A DNA stretch of 64,000 bases, from the NCBI GenBank assembly GCA_031407985.1, contig JANOJB010000340.1, positions 32,776 to 96,775 on the forward strand, given 5' to 3'. This DNA is from FEN-1088 sp031407985 (GTDB lineage: Bacteria > Myxococcota_A > Polyangia > Fen-1088). Position 1 is the stretch's first letter; each line of letters begins with the position of its first letter. The notes beneath the pieces were generated by a model, which was given only the letters and a program-made list of their open reading frames with translations, was not told the DNA's origin and searched no databases. Made by a program: the position numbers and the translations under genes. Shown here piece after piece: positions 34,999 to 43,092 of this stretch.

Positions 34999-36711
34999 TC
35001 AATCCGCGGGCCAGGGATTGGTCGGAATAACCGGATCCTGCCGCGGAATTCCGTTGCGCTCGATCACCGCCATCAACTGCACCAACAGCGCGCGATCGGA
35101 CGTGATGTCGGCATCCAACGCCTCTTCGTTGTAGTCGTCGACGGCGGCTGTCAGACGGCGCAGCGCCGCCAGCGCCCCCACGGCGTCGTCGCGTTCGTGG
35201 AAGGCCCGGCAAGCCCTTTCGATTCCCACGTAGATGTTCAGCATCACGAAGCTCTTCTGGACCACCTTGAGATCGTTCGCCCGGAAGAAGCCGGTGGGCG
35301 GCGTCAGCCAGGGCGGGTGGGGATAGTTCACCAGTGCCGTCTGCGTGACGATGCGGTTGGTGCCGGGTTCACGGAAGGACAACTCCACGTTCGCCACATC
35401 CGCCTCGCTTTGGCCGCTGCCGTCGTCCGCCAGAATGCGCGAGGTCAGCTCGACCAGCAGCGCAGAGCCGCCGCCGCGACGCCCGCCCGCCGGCGTCTGA
35501 TCGGCGGCCGACATGCGGTGGGCCAAGAACACGCTGGGAATCTTCATCTCGCCACCGAACGCGGTGTCGGTCCAGAACGGAGATCCATAGGCGCGACCAA
35601 ACACGTACGCGCTACCGGACAGAAATCGCAAGGACAGGTCGAACGCCACCGGCACCGTGAAATACGACAGCTCCTCGGTGAAGACCTCGGTGACAGCGGC
35701 TGCGTTCTCCAGGAAGTAGAAGTTGCCGTCGGCTTGCAGCGCGAGATCGCGCATCAGCGCGGCGTTGAAATCGGTCCCGAGGCCGATACTGGTCAACCCC
35801 ACGCCATCGGAGTTGTAGCCACGGCTCATAGCGATGATCGTCGGAGAGTCGGTTATGCCGATCGTCGGCTGGCCGTCGCTAAGCAGGATGACCCGGTTCT
35901 GCCGCCCGCTGTCGTAGTGGGCCAGCGCCTCGCGGTACCCACGCTCCAGCCCGCCGTGAAGATTGGTCGATCCCGACGCGATCAACCCCTGGGCGACGGC
36001 CCGTGCCTTGGCGCGGTTCAGAGTGATGTCGGCGGTCGGAAACGGCACCGCCACGTCGGTGGCGTACGTGACGATGGCCAGGTTGTCGCCGTCGCGCAGT
36101 CCGTCCACCAACTGGCCAAGGCCACTGCGCACGAAATCGATCTTGCCCGCCGTCGCCATCGATCCCGACACGTCGACCACCAGCACTAGGTTCAGGGGCG
36201 GTCGGTTGCCGGGGTTGGCCTCGATGGGTGAATTCAAGCCTAGTTGCAGCATCGTGCAGCTGTTCCCGTTCGTGAGGTTGCTCATCACGCCGAGCAGCGT
36301 TTGCAGACACACGCGCTCACCGCAGGTCGGGGCCGGCAGCGCCGTGTGGTGTTCGGCGAAAAATCCCGGCGCGTCGAAATCCCCGACGCGCGGTACCTGT
36401 CCCGCGTCCAGCAGGCGGCGGAAGTACCCGAAGTCCTGCGATCCGGAAAGGCTGATGTTGGTGTTGCCCGTGCCGGCGCCCGTGGAGCCTCCCAAGCCCG
36501 TCGTCACGCCGGCGTCGGACGAAAATCCGGTGCCGGATCCGCCCGTGCCGCTGCTGGGTCGGCCGCTGCCAGGCCCGGTACCTCCCCCGAGTGCTCCGTC
36601 CGACGCGCCAGCGCAGCCGGCGACCCACGCCAATGCGATCCCGATCGCCGCAAGGCGGAGGATGGGGATCGAGCAACGTACATTCAGGCTATTCACAGGT
36701 CTGGACATCAC
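34999..36711 (-). CDS. VWA-domain lipoprotein
   Basis: 570 residues. Signal with lipobox V-A-G-C near residue 33, then a Gly/Ser/Thr linker. The VWA domain begins about residue 173 with L-V-L-V-V-D-V-S-G-S-M, the D-x-S-x-S metal site, followed by T-N-L-H-G-G-L (Thr ligand) and L-L-S-D-G-Q-P-T (Asp ligand), so the MIDAS appears complete. The N-terminal part has Y-F-R-R-L-L-D-A-G-Q-V-P, and the C-terminal third is helical. Similar proteins are numerous in Myxococcota envelopes; the partner is unknown. Confidence 0.85.
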   Translation of the reverse strand: MMSRPVNSLNVRCSIPILRLAAIGIALAWVAGCAGASDGALGGGTGPGSGRPSSGTGGSGTGFSSDAGVTTGLGGSTGAGTGNTNISLSGSQDFGYFRRLLDAGQVPRVGDFDAPGFFAEHHTALPAPTCGERVCLQTLLGVMSNLTNGNSCTMLQLGLNSPIEANPGNRPPLNLVLVVDVSGSMATAGKIDFVRSGLGQLVDGLRDGDNLAIVTYATDVAVPFPTADITLNRAKARAVAQGLIASGSTNLHGGLERGYREALAHYDSGRQNRVILLSDGQPTIGITDSPTIIAMSRGYNSDGVGLTSIGLGTDFNAALMRDLALQADGNFYFLENAAAVTEVFTEELSYFTVPVAFDLSLRFLSGSAYVFGRAYGSPFWTDTAFGGEMKIPSVFLAHRMSAADQTPAGGRRGGGSALLVELTSRILADDGSGQSEADVANVELSFREPGTNRIVTQTALVNYPHPPWLTPPTGFFRANDLKVVQKSFVMLNIYVGIERACRAFHERDDAVGALAALRRLTAAVDDYNEEALDADITSDRALLVQLMAVIERNGIPRQDPVIPTNPWPAD

Positions 36712-36723
36712 GGGCCTCCTTGA

Positions 36724-36999
36724 TCAGCGCACGGAGACACAGCACCGCGCGTGCCACGGCCTAACCCCGCGAATCTCAAGGGTGTGCCCGGACAAGGCTG
36801 GCCCCCGAACCGCGAAGTGTGATCGGACGATCCGGATCTGGTCTCGCGCGAAAGCCTGCGCGCGAAAGCGATAAAACTCGGACGTCCCGTGGCTGGCCTC
36901 GCCAAGCAACACGACCCGGGAGTCGCCGATGCGTTCCAACAGCGCCCCGACCGACGGATCGTCAATCCGCCCCAGTTTCTCGGCGCATTCGCGGATCAT
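36724..36999 (-). pseudogene. N-terminal remnant of an erythromycin-esterase family gene
   Basis: From ATG 36997-36999 the frame reads I-R-E-C-A-E-K-L-G, then L-L-E-R-I-G-D-S-R-V-V-L-L-G-E-A-S-H-G-T-S-E-F-Y split over that block. The L-L-G-E-x-x-H-G-T-x-E-F-Y string is the hallmark of the family (usually over 400 residues). Similarity stops at about 36856 and the frame ends at 36724. A GTG at 37026 could extend it upstream. The remaining 300 or more residues, including other catalytic His and Glu, are gone. Confidence 0.65.
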
Positions 37000-37208
37000 G
37001 GTGGTCGCGGTGGCCGCACCACGCACGGCCGGGGAGACCGTGATCGGAACGACCAGCGCGCCCGTGACTGATGGATCGAAGCCCTGCGCCCCGATCCATC
37101 AACGCCTCGGGGACGCGTGGACCTCCGGCCGTCACGACGATGGGTCAGACAGGGACCGCGATCCCTCCCTTGGTCCACGTGCAAGTGGTGGCGGTGCCGC
37201 GGCCGCTG

Positions 37209-37655
37209 TCAGGCGTGGGACGGCCGCTCGCCACGCGCCCAACCCCCGTCGATCACGCCCACCAGTTCCTCGGGCAGGCTCATCAGCACATCGGTGATCT
37301 CTCCCGCGCTGACATGACGGCCAAGGACCCTGAACAACGCCGCCATGATCTCGTCGGCCGCGACATCTTGCCGGGGCGCGTACCGCTCACGCACCAGCGC
37401 CAGAAACTCCGCCTTGTGCCGAATGCGGAGCGGCTTGTCGTTTGGATCCCAACCCTCGAAGAAGAAGCCCCGTATCAACAAGGGAAGCTGTGCACTCAGT
37501 TGCGCGGCCTCGTTCACCGCCAGGCGATCCCGCAGCGCATGCAGGCCGGCCCGCAGCGCATGCAGCGCCTTGTCCGCGTCTGGCGTTCCCAACTCGGTCA
37601 TCATGTCCTTGACCCACAACGTCGCCTGCTGATTGATCTTGTCGAACAGTTTCAT
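37209..37655 (-). CDS. DUF2267 domain protein
   Basis: 148 residues from ATG 37653-37655, seven bases after AGGGAGG (37663-37669). Residues about 25-130 match DUF2267: A-L-R-A-G-L-H-A-L-R-D-R-L, A-A-Q-L-S-A-Q-L-P-L-L-I-R-G and F-F-F-E-G-W, then helices ending V-M-S-L-P-E-E. Short, soluble, all-helical. The family is of unknown function, often near stress genes. A much longer frame reaching 38678 is antisense to lemA and not credible. Confidence 0.85.
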   Translation of the reverse strand: MKLFDKINQQATLWVKDMMTELGTPDADKALHALRAGLHALRDRLAVNEAAQLSAQLPLLIRGFFFEGWDPNDKPLRIRHKAEFLALVRERYAPRQDVAADEIMAALFRVLGRHVSAGEITDVLMSLPEELVGVIDGGWARGERPSHA

Positions 37656-37907
37656 CTCGCATCCTCCCTTCGCCCGCAGCTGGTGTGTCTCGTCAACTCC
37701 TGCCCGGACGACGCCACCCCGACCGACTGCATGGCGGCCTATCGTGCAATCCGCGAACCAATGAAGATCGGCGCGGGATCGCCTGGAATGCGTTCCGCGA
37801 CGACGCAAGTTCAGCGCCCACGAACATCGCAATCGCAGAACCTTCGCGATACCGCGAACCCGCGCATCACCGGCAACCGCGGCGGCTGGCCAATGTCTTG
37901 CACGGCG

Positions 37908-38522
37908 ATGCGGATGATGACTTCGAAACGTTGGTTCCTGGTGGGGTTGCTCGGGGTCCTGCTGCTGATGGGATTCTCGATGGCCGGCAGTTACAACACG
38001 CTGGTCGCGCTGGATCAGGCGGTGAGGGCGCAATGGGGACAGGTGGAAAACGTGTATCAGCGCCGGGGCGATCTGGTGCCGAACCTGGTCGAAACGGTCA
38101 AGGGCGCGGCCGGTTTCGAAAAGGAAACGTATCTCGCGGTGGCCGAAGCCCGCTCGCGCGTCGGCCAGGTTTCGGCCGAAGGTCTGCAGAAGATCCTTCA
38201 GGATCCGCAGGCGTTTCAGCGTTTTCAACAGGCGCAGGATGGTCTGTCCAGCTCTTTGTCCCGCCTGCTGATGGTTGCCGAGCGCTACCCCGATCTGAAA
38301 GCAACTGCGGCTTTCCGCGATCTTCAGACGCAGCTTGAGGGAACCGAAAACCGAATCACGGTCGAACGCATGCGTTTCAACGACACGGCACAGGCCTTCA
38401 ACACACGCCGACAGAGCATCCCCACCGTGTTCATCGCGGGGTTCTTCGGCCAGCGGTTCAACGAGAAGGCTTTTTTCACGGCGCAGGCGGGGTCCAACGT
38501 TGCGCCCAAGGTCAAATTCTGA
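37908..38522 (+). CDS. lemA: LemA family protein
   Basis: About 204 residues; ATGs at 37908, 37914 and 37917 are all possible. One N-terminal membrane helix (F-L-V-G-L-L-G-V-L-L-L-M-G-F) is followed by helical LemA sequence: S-Y-N-T-L-V-A-L-D-Q-A-V, W-G-Q-V-E-N-V-Y-Q-R-R-G-D-L-V-P-N-L-V and Y-P-D-L-K-A. It starts an operon with two TPM-domain genes, the usual LemA-TPM-TPM arrangement, so a membrane-proximal quality-control or signalling complex is likely. Confidence 0.93.
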   Translation: MRMMTSKRWFLVGLLGVLLLMGFSMAGSYNTLVALDQAVRAQWGQVENVYQRRGDLVPNLVETVKGAAGFEKETYLAVAEARSRVGQVSAEGLQKILQDPQAFQRFQQAQDGLSSSLSRLLMVAERYPDLKATAAFRDLQTQLEGTENRITVERMRFNDTAQAFNTRRQSIPTVFIAGFFGQRFNEKAFFTAQAGSNVAPKVKF

Positions 38523-39373
38523 TGCGTTCCGCAGACCCTGGCCACCCGGCGCGCCGACAAGCGCCACGGTCGCGCAACGCCGCAACCCTGGCGCTGATCC
38601 TACTGGCCGGCGCCTGGGTAGCCAGCACCGTCGCCGCCGCAGCAACCACGGAAGCAGGCATACCCGCGGCACCGACACGATTCGTGACCGACAACGCGGG
38701 ATTTCTGTCCGTCACCGCACGGGCGGAGCTGGACGCACGCCTGCAGTCATTCGAAGCGGCGTCCGGTCACCAGGTTCTGCTGTGGATCGGACACACCACC
38801 GGCAACGCGCCCATTGAAGACTGGGCGGCACGGGCCTTCGCTGCCTGGCGCGTGGGTCGAAAAGGATTGGATGACGGGATCGTCCTGTTCATCATGGGCA
38901 ACGATCGCAAGCTCCGGATCGAGGTGGGATACGGTCTGGAGGATCGCCTTCCGGACGTACGTGCGGCCACGATCATCCGGGAACGAATCGTGCCGCGCCT
39001 GCGGGCAGGCGACCGCGACGGAGCCGCGCGCGCAGGGATCGACGCAATCCTGGGCGCGGTTGGTGGCGCCGAGGGTGACTCGCGGGCTGGCGGCCCGACC
39101 TACGGCCCGGACCACCCCCAGGGCGTGCGCGGCCCTTCACTCGGTTGGGGCGAATGGGCCGTGCTGGTCTTGTTCGCGCTGGTGCTGATCGGATTTCTGA
39201 TCACGCACCCCGGCCTGGCGATCCTGCTACTCACGCATCTGGCGTCGAGTCGCGGCCACGGGGGCAGACGTGGCGGATTCGGTGGTGGCGGTGGATTCGG
39301 TGGCTTCAGCGGCGGCGGCTTCTCGGGTGGCGGCGGTCGCTCGGGCGGGGGCGGGGCGACGGGATCATGGTGA
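38522..39373 (+). CDS. TPM-domain membrane protein (YgcG type)
   Basis: 283 residues; ATG 38522 overlaps the lemA stop (TGATG). Signal peptide, then a TPM domain (about 50-185) with F-V-T-D-N-A-G-F-L-S, L-W-I-G-H-T-T-G, R-K-L-R-I-E-V-G-Y-G-L-E-D and P-D. A membrane helix (about 215-240) and a Gly/Ser-rich tail end it, as in YgcG proteins. The domain faces the periplasm. Function of the family in bacteria is unclear. Confidence 0.9.
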   Translation: MRSADPGHPARRQAPRSRNAATLALILLAGAWVASTVAAAATTEAGIPAAPTRFVTDNAGFLSVTARAELDARLQSFEAASGHQVLLWIGHTTGNAPIEDWAARAFAAWRVGRKGLDDGIVLFIMGNDRKLRIEVGYGLEDRLPDVRAATIIRERIVPRLRAGDRDGAARAGIDAILGAVGGAEGDSRAGGPTYGPDHPQGVRGPSLGWGEWAVLVLFALVLIGFLITHPGLAILLLTHLASSRGHGGRRGGFGGGGGFGGFSGGGFSGGGGRSGGGGATGSW

Positions 39374-39825
39374 TGCCCGTGTGGCCCATCACCCGACGGC
39401 GCCTGCTTCGGCAGCTGGACGCCGTTCAAATCGAACGCGCGATTAAACGAGCCGAGACCGCCACGTCGGGCGAAATCCGCGTGTCGATCGCCGGCTTCTT
39501 TCGCGGTGATTCGCGGCGCCTGGCCGAGCGCGCGTTTCGCGGATTGGGGATGCAGGCCACGCGACAGCGCAATGGCGTCCTGATCCTGATCGCACCGACC
39601 AGGCGCCAGGTGGTGATCCTAGGTGACGAAGGCATCCACGCCCGGGTCGGCGAATCGTTCTGGTCGGAACTGGCTGCTGACCTCGTACGCCGATTCGGAC
39701 AGCGAGACTTCACAGCCGGCCTAGTCGACACCATCGACCGCGTGGGCCAACGACTGGCCGTGCATTTTTCACCCGATCCCGCCGCCAACGTCAACGAACT
39801 GCCAGACGCCGTGGAACTCGGGTGA
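39367..39825 (+). CDS. Soluble TPM-domain protein
   Basis: 152 residues, starting seven bases before the end of the preceding gene. A second TPM domain without signal peptide: E-R-A-I-K-R-A-E-T-A-T-S-G-E-I-R-V-S-I, R-N-G-V-L-I-L-I-A-P, V-V-I-L-G-D-E-G-I-H. Third gene of the LemA-TPM-TPM set, where pairing a membrane and a soluble TPM protein is usual. Confidence 0.88.
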   Translation: MVMPVWPITRRRLLRQLDAVQIERAIKRAETATSGEIRVSIAGFFRGDSRRLAERAFRGLGMQATRQRNGVLILIAPTRRQVVILGDEGIHARVGESFWSELAADLVRRFGQRDFTAGLVDTIDRVGQRLAVHFSPDPAANVNELPDAVELG

Positions 39826-39870
39826 CCTGATCTGGCCGCGCACGGTCTTTTTGCCCCTGCGCCTGTTTGT

Positions 39871-40176
39871 CTATGTGCCCCGGATCTGCCCGTCGGGATC
39901 GCTTACCAAGGGGGCATGGTCGCCCTGGGCCGTGTCCCCGGGCACCGAAACCTGCTCCTCGCCACCCACGCCACTGCCCTCCGCCAAACCCTCACCTTGA
40001 AGTTCCGCACCTACGCCCTCGATATCACCAAACTCATCATCATCACCCGGCTCGCCCTCGCCGCCCTCCTTGCCCTTCTCAGCCTTGCGCTGCGCCTTGC
40101 GCTCGGCCTTTTCCTTCAGCTTCGCCTGGCGAGCCTGCTCCTTTTTCCGTTTCTCGAAGAAGTGCGGTCCCTTCAT
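39871..40176 (-). CDS. Small highly charged protein
   Basis: 101 residues. The start M-K-G-P-H-F-F-E-K-R-K-K-E-Q-A-R-Q-A-K-L is followed by a Lys/Arg/Glu/Ala helix (to about 40), then an acidic Gly-rich tail. It is probably disordered or a basic coiled helix. Proteins with this start are common in Myxococcota; function unknown. Confidence 0.6.
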   Translation of the reverse strand: MKGPHFFEKRKKEQARQAKLKEKAERKAQRKAEKGKEGGEGEPGDDDEFGDIEGVGAELQGEGLAEGSGVGGEEQVSVPGDTAQGDHAPLVSDPDGQIRGT

Positions 40177-40344
40177 TATTATTCTTTCCCCTCGGAGCTG
40201 CGCTGGTGATTCGTCGCAGCGACCCTCGCTCCGACTTTGTGCCGGGACAATATAGCGCGACTTTCCGTTCCGGCGCAGTCAGAGGTTGCCACACCGGGGC
40301 ACGTCTCGTGACTTTGGCGCGCCGGATGCACTCAGCGGAATCTC

Positions 40345-40839
40345 ATGGCACTCCGATCTCGACACCTTTGGCTGGTCCCCGTCCTGGTTGGGATCGGGGT
40401 TGCGGCGACGCTTCTCCTGATTCCGTCGCGCCGGTTGGGCCGGGACCAACACCTGGCGACCCCCGAACATATTCCCGCAGCGGTTCGCGCGGCCCTGCAC
40501 CAGCGTATGGAAAGGCACGGAAACGACATGGTCGACTTGTCGTGGTCGGTCGTACTGCTCAAATACGATCTCGTCGAACGACTGGCGGGCCAAATCGCTG
40601 GCGAATCCCCGATCGCCCGTTCACTCGGCGACGTCGAGACCCCTGTCAACGCTGCCCTTCCAGCGCGTTTTTTTGAACTGCAAGATCATCTGCTGGCCCA
40701 GGCCAAGCAGCTTGCGGACGCTGCTCACACAGCCGAGCCCGATCGCTTGGCGATCGCGTATGCGGCCTTGGCCCGCACCTGCGTCTCCTGCCACGCGTTG
40801 TATCTGACCCGGCCCGCGCCCGCCGCCCCCAAGCAGTAA
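40345..40839 (+). CDS. Exported class II-like cytochrome c (c'/c556 type)
   Basis: 164 residues. N-terminal helix (V-P-V-L-V-G-I-G-V-A-A-T-L-L-L-I) as signal or anchor. The rest is helical, with the only haem motif C-V-S-C-H close to the C-terminus (about residue 149). That position, after a four-helix stretch, is diagnostic of cytochrome c'/c556. It is immediately upstream of the peptide/MEMO locus on the same strand, but a 210-base gap with inverted repeats separates them. Confidence 0.72.
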   Translation: MALRSRHLWLVPVLVGIGVAATLLLIPSRRLGRDQHLATPEHIPAAVRAALHQRMERHGNDMVDLSWSVVLLKYDLVERLAGQIAGESPIARSLGDVETPVNAALPARFFELQDHLLAQAKQLADAAHTAEPDRLAIAYAALARTCVSCHALYLTRPAPAAPKQ

Positions 40840-40863
40840 TTCGCACGCGAAATGCCATACGTT

Positions 40864-40914
40864 GTGCAAATAGTGCGCAGCCGCCCGCGAGATCCGCTGC
40901 GGCACTACTTGCGC
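40864..40914. promoter_or_regulatory. Long imperfect inverted repeat upstream of the peptide gene
   Basis: GTGCAAATAGTGCGCAG (40864-40880) and CTGCGGCACTACTTGCGC (40897-40914) are near-perfect inverted copies with a 16-base spacer, differing at two positions and by one inserted base. It lies about 140 bases before the peptide start. A dimeric regulator site or the terminator of the cytochrome gene are both possible. Confidence 0.4.
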
Positions 40915-41005
40915 GCTGCAATGCGACAATGGGAACATGGCTTCGCACCCGATGCACTCTAACCCACTGAAATTACATACAGTGACTCCTTGGCTCGGTT
41001 CATGC

Positions 41006-41032
41006 TTCTTGATCATGTCTTCTCATCAAGAA
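41006..41032 (+). promoter_or_regulatory. Perfect inverted repeat next to the ribosome binding site of the peptide gene
   Basis: TTCTTGAT (41006-41013) and ATCAAGAA (41025-41032) are perfect inverted copies, two bases before AAGGAGG. In RNA this hairpin would sit against the ribosome binding site; in DNA it could be an operator. Confidence 0.4.
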
Positions 41033-41049
41033 CAAGGAGGCCGCCTCAA

Positions 41050-41265
41050 ATGTCCGCGCACCCCGTCAGTCAATTGTCCGTCGCGACCGATTCCACAGTG
41101 ATTCCCGACCTACCGAAATTGGTCGTGACGCACACGCGACAGTCGGCGGGCCCCGCCATCGCGGGGGCGACCACGACGACGCGGTTGGTGGCTCTGACCC
41201 CGAAGGTCGACCTCCTAGATCTCGAACCGGACTGGTCCGCGACCATCGACGCGGCGACCGACTGA
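41050..41265 (+). CDS. Small peptide, candidate precursor for the downstream MEMO-type enzyme
   Basis: 71 residues. AAGGAGG at 41034-41040, nine bases before ATG 41050, is among the strongest sites in the window, so the peptide should be abundant. No signal peptide, Cys or membrane segment. The sequence is Thr/Asp/Val-rich: P-D-L-P-K-L-V-V-T-H-T-R near residue 20, A-G-A-T-T-T-T-R in the middle and an acidic end L-L-D-L-E-P-D-W-S-A-T-I-D. A hairpin follows its stop, then a weakly translated MEMO-type gene. This layout (abundant short peptide, hairpin, enzyme with a PqqD-like domain) matches ribosomal peptide pathways. The precursor role is inference. An in-frame upstream start at 40990 lacks a ribosome site. 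Confidence 0.6.
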   Translation: MSAHPVSQLSVATDSTVIPDLPKLVVTHTRQSAGPAIAGATTTTRLVALTPKVDLLDLEPDWSATIDAATD

Positions 41266-41266
41266 G

Positions 41267-41294
41267 GGCCACGGCCCGCCGGGCCCCTGTGGCC
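41267..41294 (+). terminator. Strong hairpin between peptide and MEMO-type gene
   Basis: GGCCAC (41267-41272) pairs with GTGGCC (41289-41294), and inside it GGCCC (41273-41277) pairs with GGGCC (41281-41285) with loop GCC. No T-run follows, so partial read-through or mRNA 3'-end protection is likelier than full termination. Such intergenic hairpins often keep precursor peptide above enzyme levels. Confidence 0.45.
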
Positions 41295-41339
41295 GGCTGT
41301 GTCGCCATCAGTCGGCACGGCTAATCTCCATGGCGAACC

Positions 41340-42584
41340 ATGTCTCGGCTGCTGCCCAAACTTCGAGGCGATTTGGATGTCGTGACGTCCCCGATCCCCG
41401 AGCGGCCGGGGCTTCTGCTGCGTGATCCGTTTCGTTACTCGGATCAAGTCGTCGTCGTGCCCGCAGTCCTTGGTGCGTGCCTGGCCTGCTTCGATGGCGC
41501 CCACACAGCGCTGGACCTTCACGAACAGCTGGCGCGCCTGACCGGCCGCATCGATCTGGGGGACGTGGCCGAAGCCCTCGCACGGGGGTTATCGGACGCC
41601 GGGTTTCTGGACGACGCGGTTTTCCAGGCGTTGCGAACCGAATGTCACACCCGGTTCGCGCGCGCCCAGGTACGCGATGCGGCCTTCTCCGGTGGTGGCT
41701 ATCCAGCCGAAACCTCCACGCTGACCGCAACAATCGAAGGTTGGATCGGGCAGCAAACACCTTCCGGGAGCCCGCCCACACCACCCGGAGCGGCCCAGAC
41801 CGTCGCGATTGCGGCACCGCACGTCAGCCCTCACGGCGGCGTCGCAACCTACGGAGCGGCCTATCGAGCGCTTGGCACCGACCCTCGAGACCGCACATTC
41901 GTCATTCTGGGAACCTCCCACTACGGGCGACCGAATCGGTTTGGCCTGTGCGGCAAATCGTTTGCCACTCCGCTTGGCGAGGCGACCATCGACACCGAGC
42001 TCTTCGACCAATTGGCTCGTGACGGGGGAGCCGCGGTCGACGTCGCCGACTACTGCCACGCGGTCGAGCATTCGATCGAATTCCAGGTGCTGTTCCTCCA
42101 GTCGCTGTACGGTCCCCGCGTGCGCATCCTGCCGATCCTGTGTGGACCGTTGTCATGCGGTCCTGGTCATGGGGCGCGCCCCGAGGATGATGTGGGCGTC
42201 GCGCGCGCCCTGGGCGCCTTGGGCGAACTTCAGGCTCAACACGGCGCGCGTCTGCGATGGATTCTGGGGGTCGACCTGGCGCATATCGGGCGCCGTTACG
42301 GAGATCCAAGCGAGGTACGGCCCCACGAGGGAGTGATGCAGGAGGTCGCCGCGCGCGATCACGCTCGCCTGGCCCGCATCACCGATGCGGACGCGGACGG
42401 CTTCTGGGAACTCACGCACGAAAACGGAGTCGACGATCTGAAATGGTGCGGGCTGTCCCCGCTGTATTCGTTCCTGCGCGCGTACCCACGGGCAAGGGGC
42501 AGGCTGCTTCACTACGATCAGTGGGACATCGACGACAGCAGCGTGGTCAGCTTCGCCGCGCTCGCCTTCACAGACAAGGCATGA
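41340..42584 (+). CDS. MEMO-family enzyme (AmmeMemoRadiSam protein B) with N-terminal PqqD-like domain
   Basis: 414 residues from ATG 41340; no ribosome site better than GGCGA. Residues about 150-410 are the MEMO domain: A-A-P-H-V-S-P-H-G-G, V-I-L-G-T-S-H-Y-G, V-E-H-S-I-E-F-Q-V-L-F-L, and D-L-A-H-I-G-R-R-Y-G near the end. The conserved His residues are metal-ligand candidates. Residues about 1-100 are an extra domain: two strands (V-V-V-V-P-A), L-A-C-F-D-G-A-H-T-A-L-D-L-H-E-Q-L-A, then D-V-A-E-A-L-A-R-G-L-S-D-A-G-F-L. That is the order and spacing of PqqD-type winged helices. Stand-alone MEMO proteins lack it. Neither AMMECR1 nor a radical SAM gene is nearby. Confidence 0.82.
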   Translation: MSRLLPKLRGDLDVVTSPIPERPGLLLRDPFRYSDQVVVVPAVLGACLACFDGAHTALDLHEQLARLTGRIDLGDVAEALARGLSDAGFLDDAVFQALRTECHTRFARAQVRDAAFSGGGYPAETSTLTATIEGWIGQQTPSGSPPTPPGAAQTVAIAAPHVSPHGGVATYGAAYRALGTDPRDRTFVILGTSHYGRPNRFGLCGKSFATPLGEATIDTELFDQLARDGGAAVDVADYCHAVEHSIEFQVLFLQSLYGPRVRILPILCGPLSCGPGHGARPEDDVGVARALGALGELQAQHGARLRWILGVDLAHIGRRYGDPSEVRPHEGVMQEVAARDHARLARITDADADGFWELTHENGVDDLKWCGLSPLYSFLRAYPRARGRLLHYDQWDIDDSSVVSFAALAFTDKA

Positions 42585-42619
42585 TCTCCGCCGCGCCCTC
42601 AGGCTTCAGAAGTCCGCGG

Positions 42620-42964
42620 TCAAAACGTCTCGCCGTTGTGGCCCCACATGTACGGGCGCGCGTCGGCGAATTCGATGTAGATCCGATCCTTCTCGACGCC
42701 CAGGGTCGCGGCGATGCGTCCCGTGACCGCCGCGCTCAGCAGGGATGTCGTTTCGGGATTGAACGTTCCGACGTTCTTGATCTCGACGTAGCAAGCCGGT
42801 GCGGGCGAACCAGCGAAGGTCATGCGTGCGCGTGGTTCCAGACACGTCATGACGTACGACTCCGGTTTTCCCAGCTCACGCGCCAGCAGCTTCGATAGCT
42901 CCAGAAGCAACGCGTCGCTGGTGGCTGACGGCTCCACGGACGTGACGATGCGAACAAGCGGCAT
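42620..42964 (-). CDS. MIF / phenylpyruvate tautomerase family protein
   Basis: 114 residues from ATG 42962-42964, placing Pro at position 2, the catalytic N-terminal proline after Met removal (M-P-L-V-R-I-V-T-S). Later motifs S-Y-V-M-T-C-L, Y-V-E-I-K-N-V-G and R-I-Y-I-E-F-A-D-A match MIF-type tautomerases. Trimeric, cytoplasmic. Longer upstream starts would bury the proline. Confidence 0.9.
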   Translation of the reverse strand: MPLVRIVTSVEPSATSDALLLELSKLLARELGKPESYVMTCLEPRARMTFAGSPAPACYVEIKNVGTFNPETTSLLSAAVTGRIAATLGVEKDRIYIEFADARPYMWGHNGETF

Positions 42965-43092
42965 AAACCAATGATAACGCCTTGAAGGTTCCCGATGCGC
43001 CCTTTGCACGGTTCCCAAAAAAGGGCAGTATCGGGTTTCATTATCTACCGGCGGTAACCGGCCTTTCGTGCCCTCAGCTTGGAGTTCAGCCT

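Noticed and set aside
37071..37907. N-terminal extension of lemA by about 280 codons
   Set aside because: It is antisense to the DUF2267 gene and would place the membrane helix in the middle of the protein, unlike all LemA proteins.
37209..38678. A 489-codon frame covering the DUF2267 gene and the antisense of lemA
   Set aside because: Only the last 148 codons show family sequence and have a ribosome site; the rest is antisense of the well-supported lemA gene.
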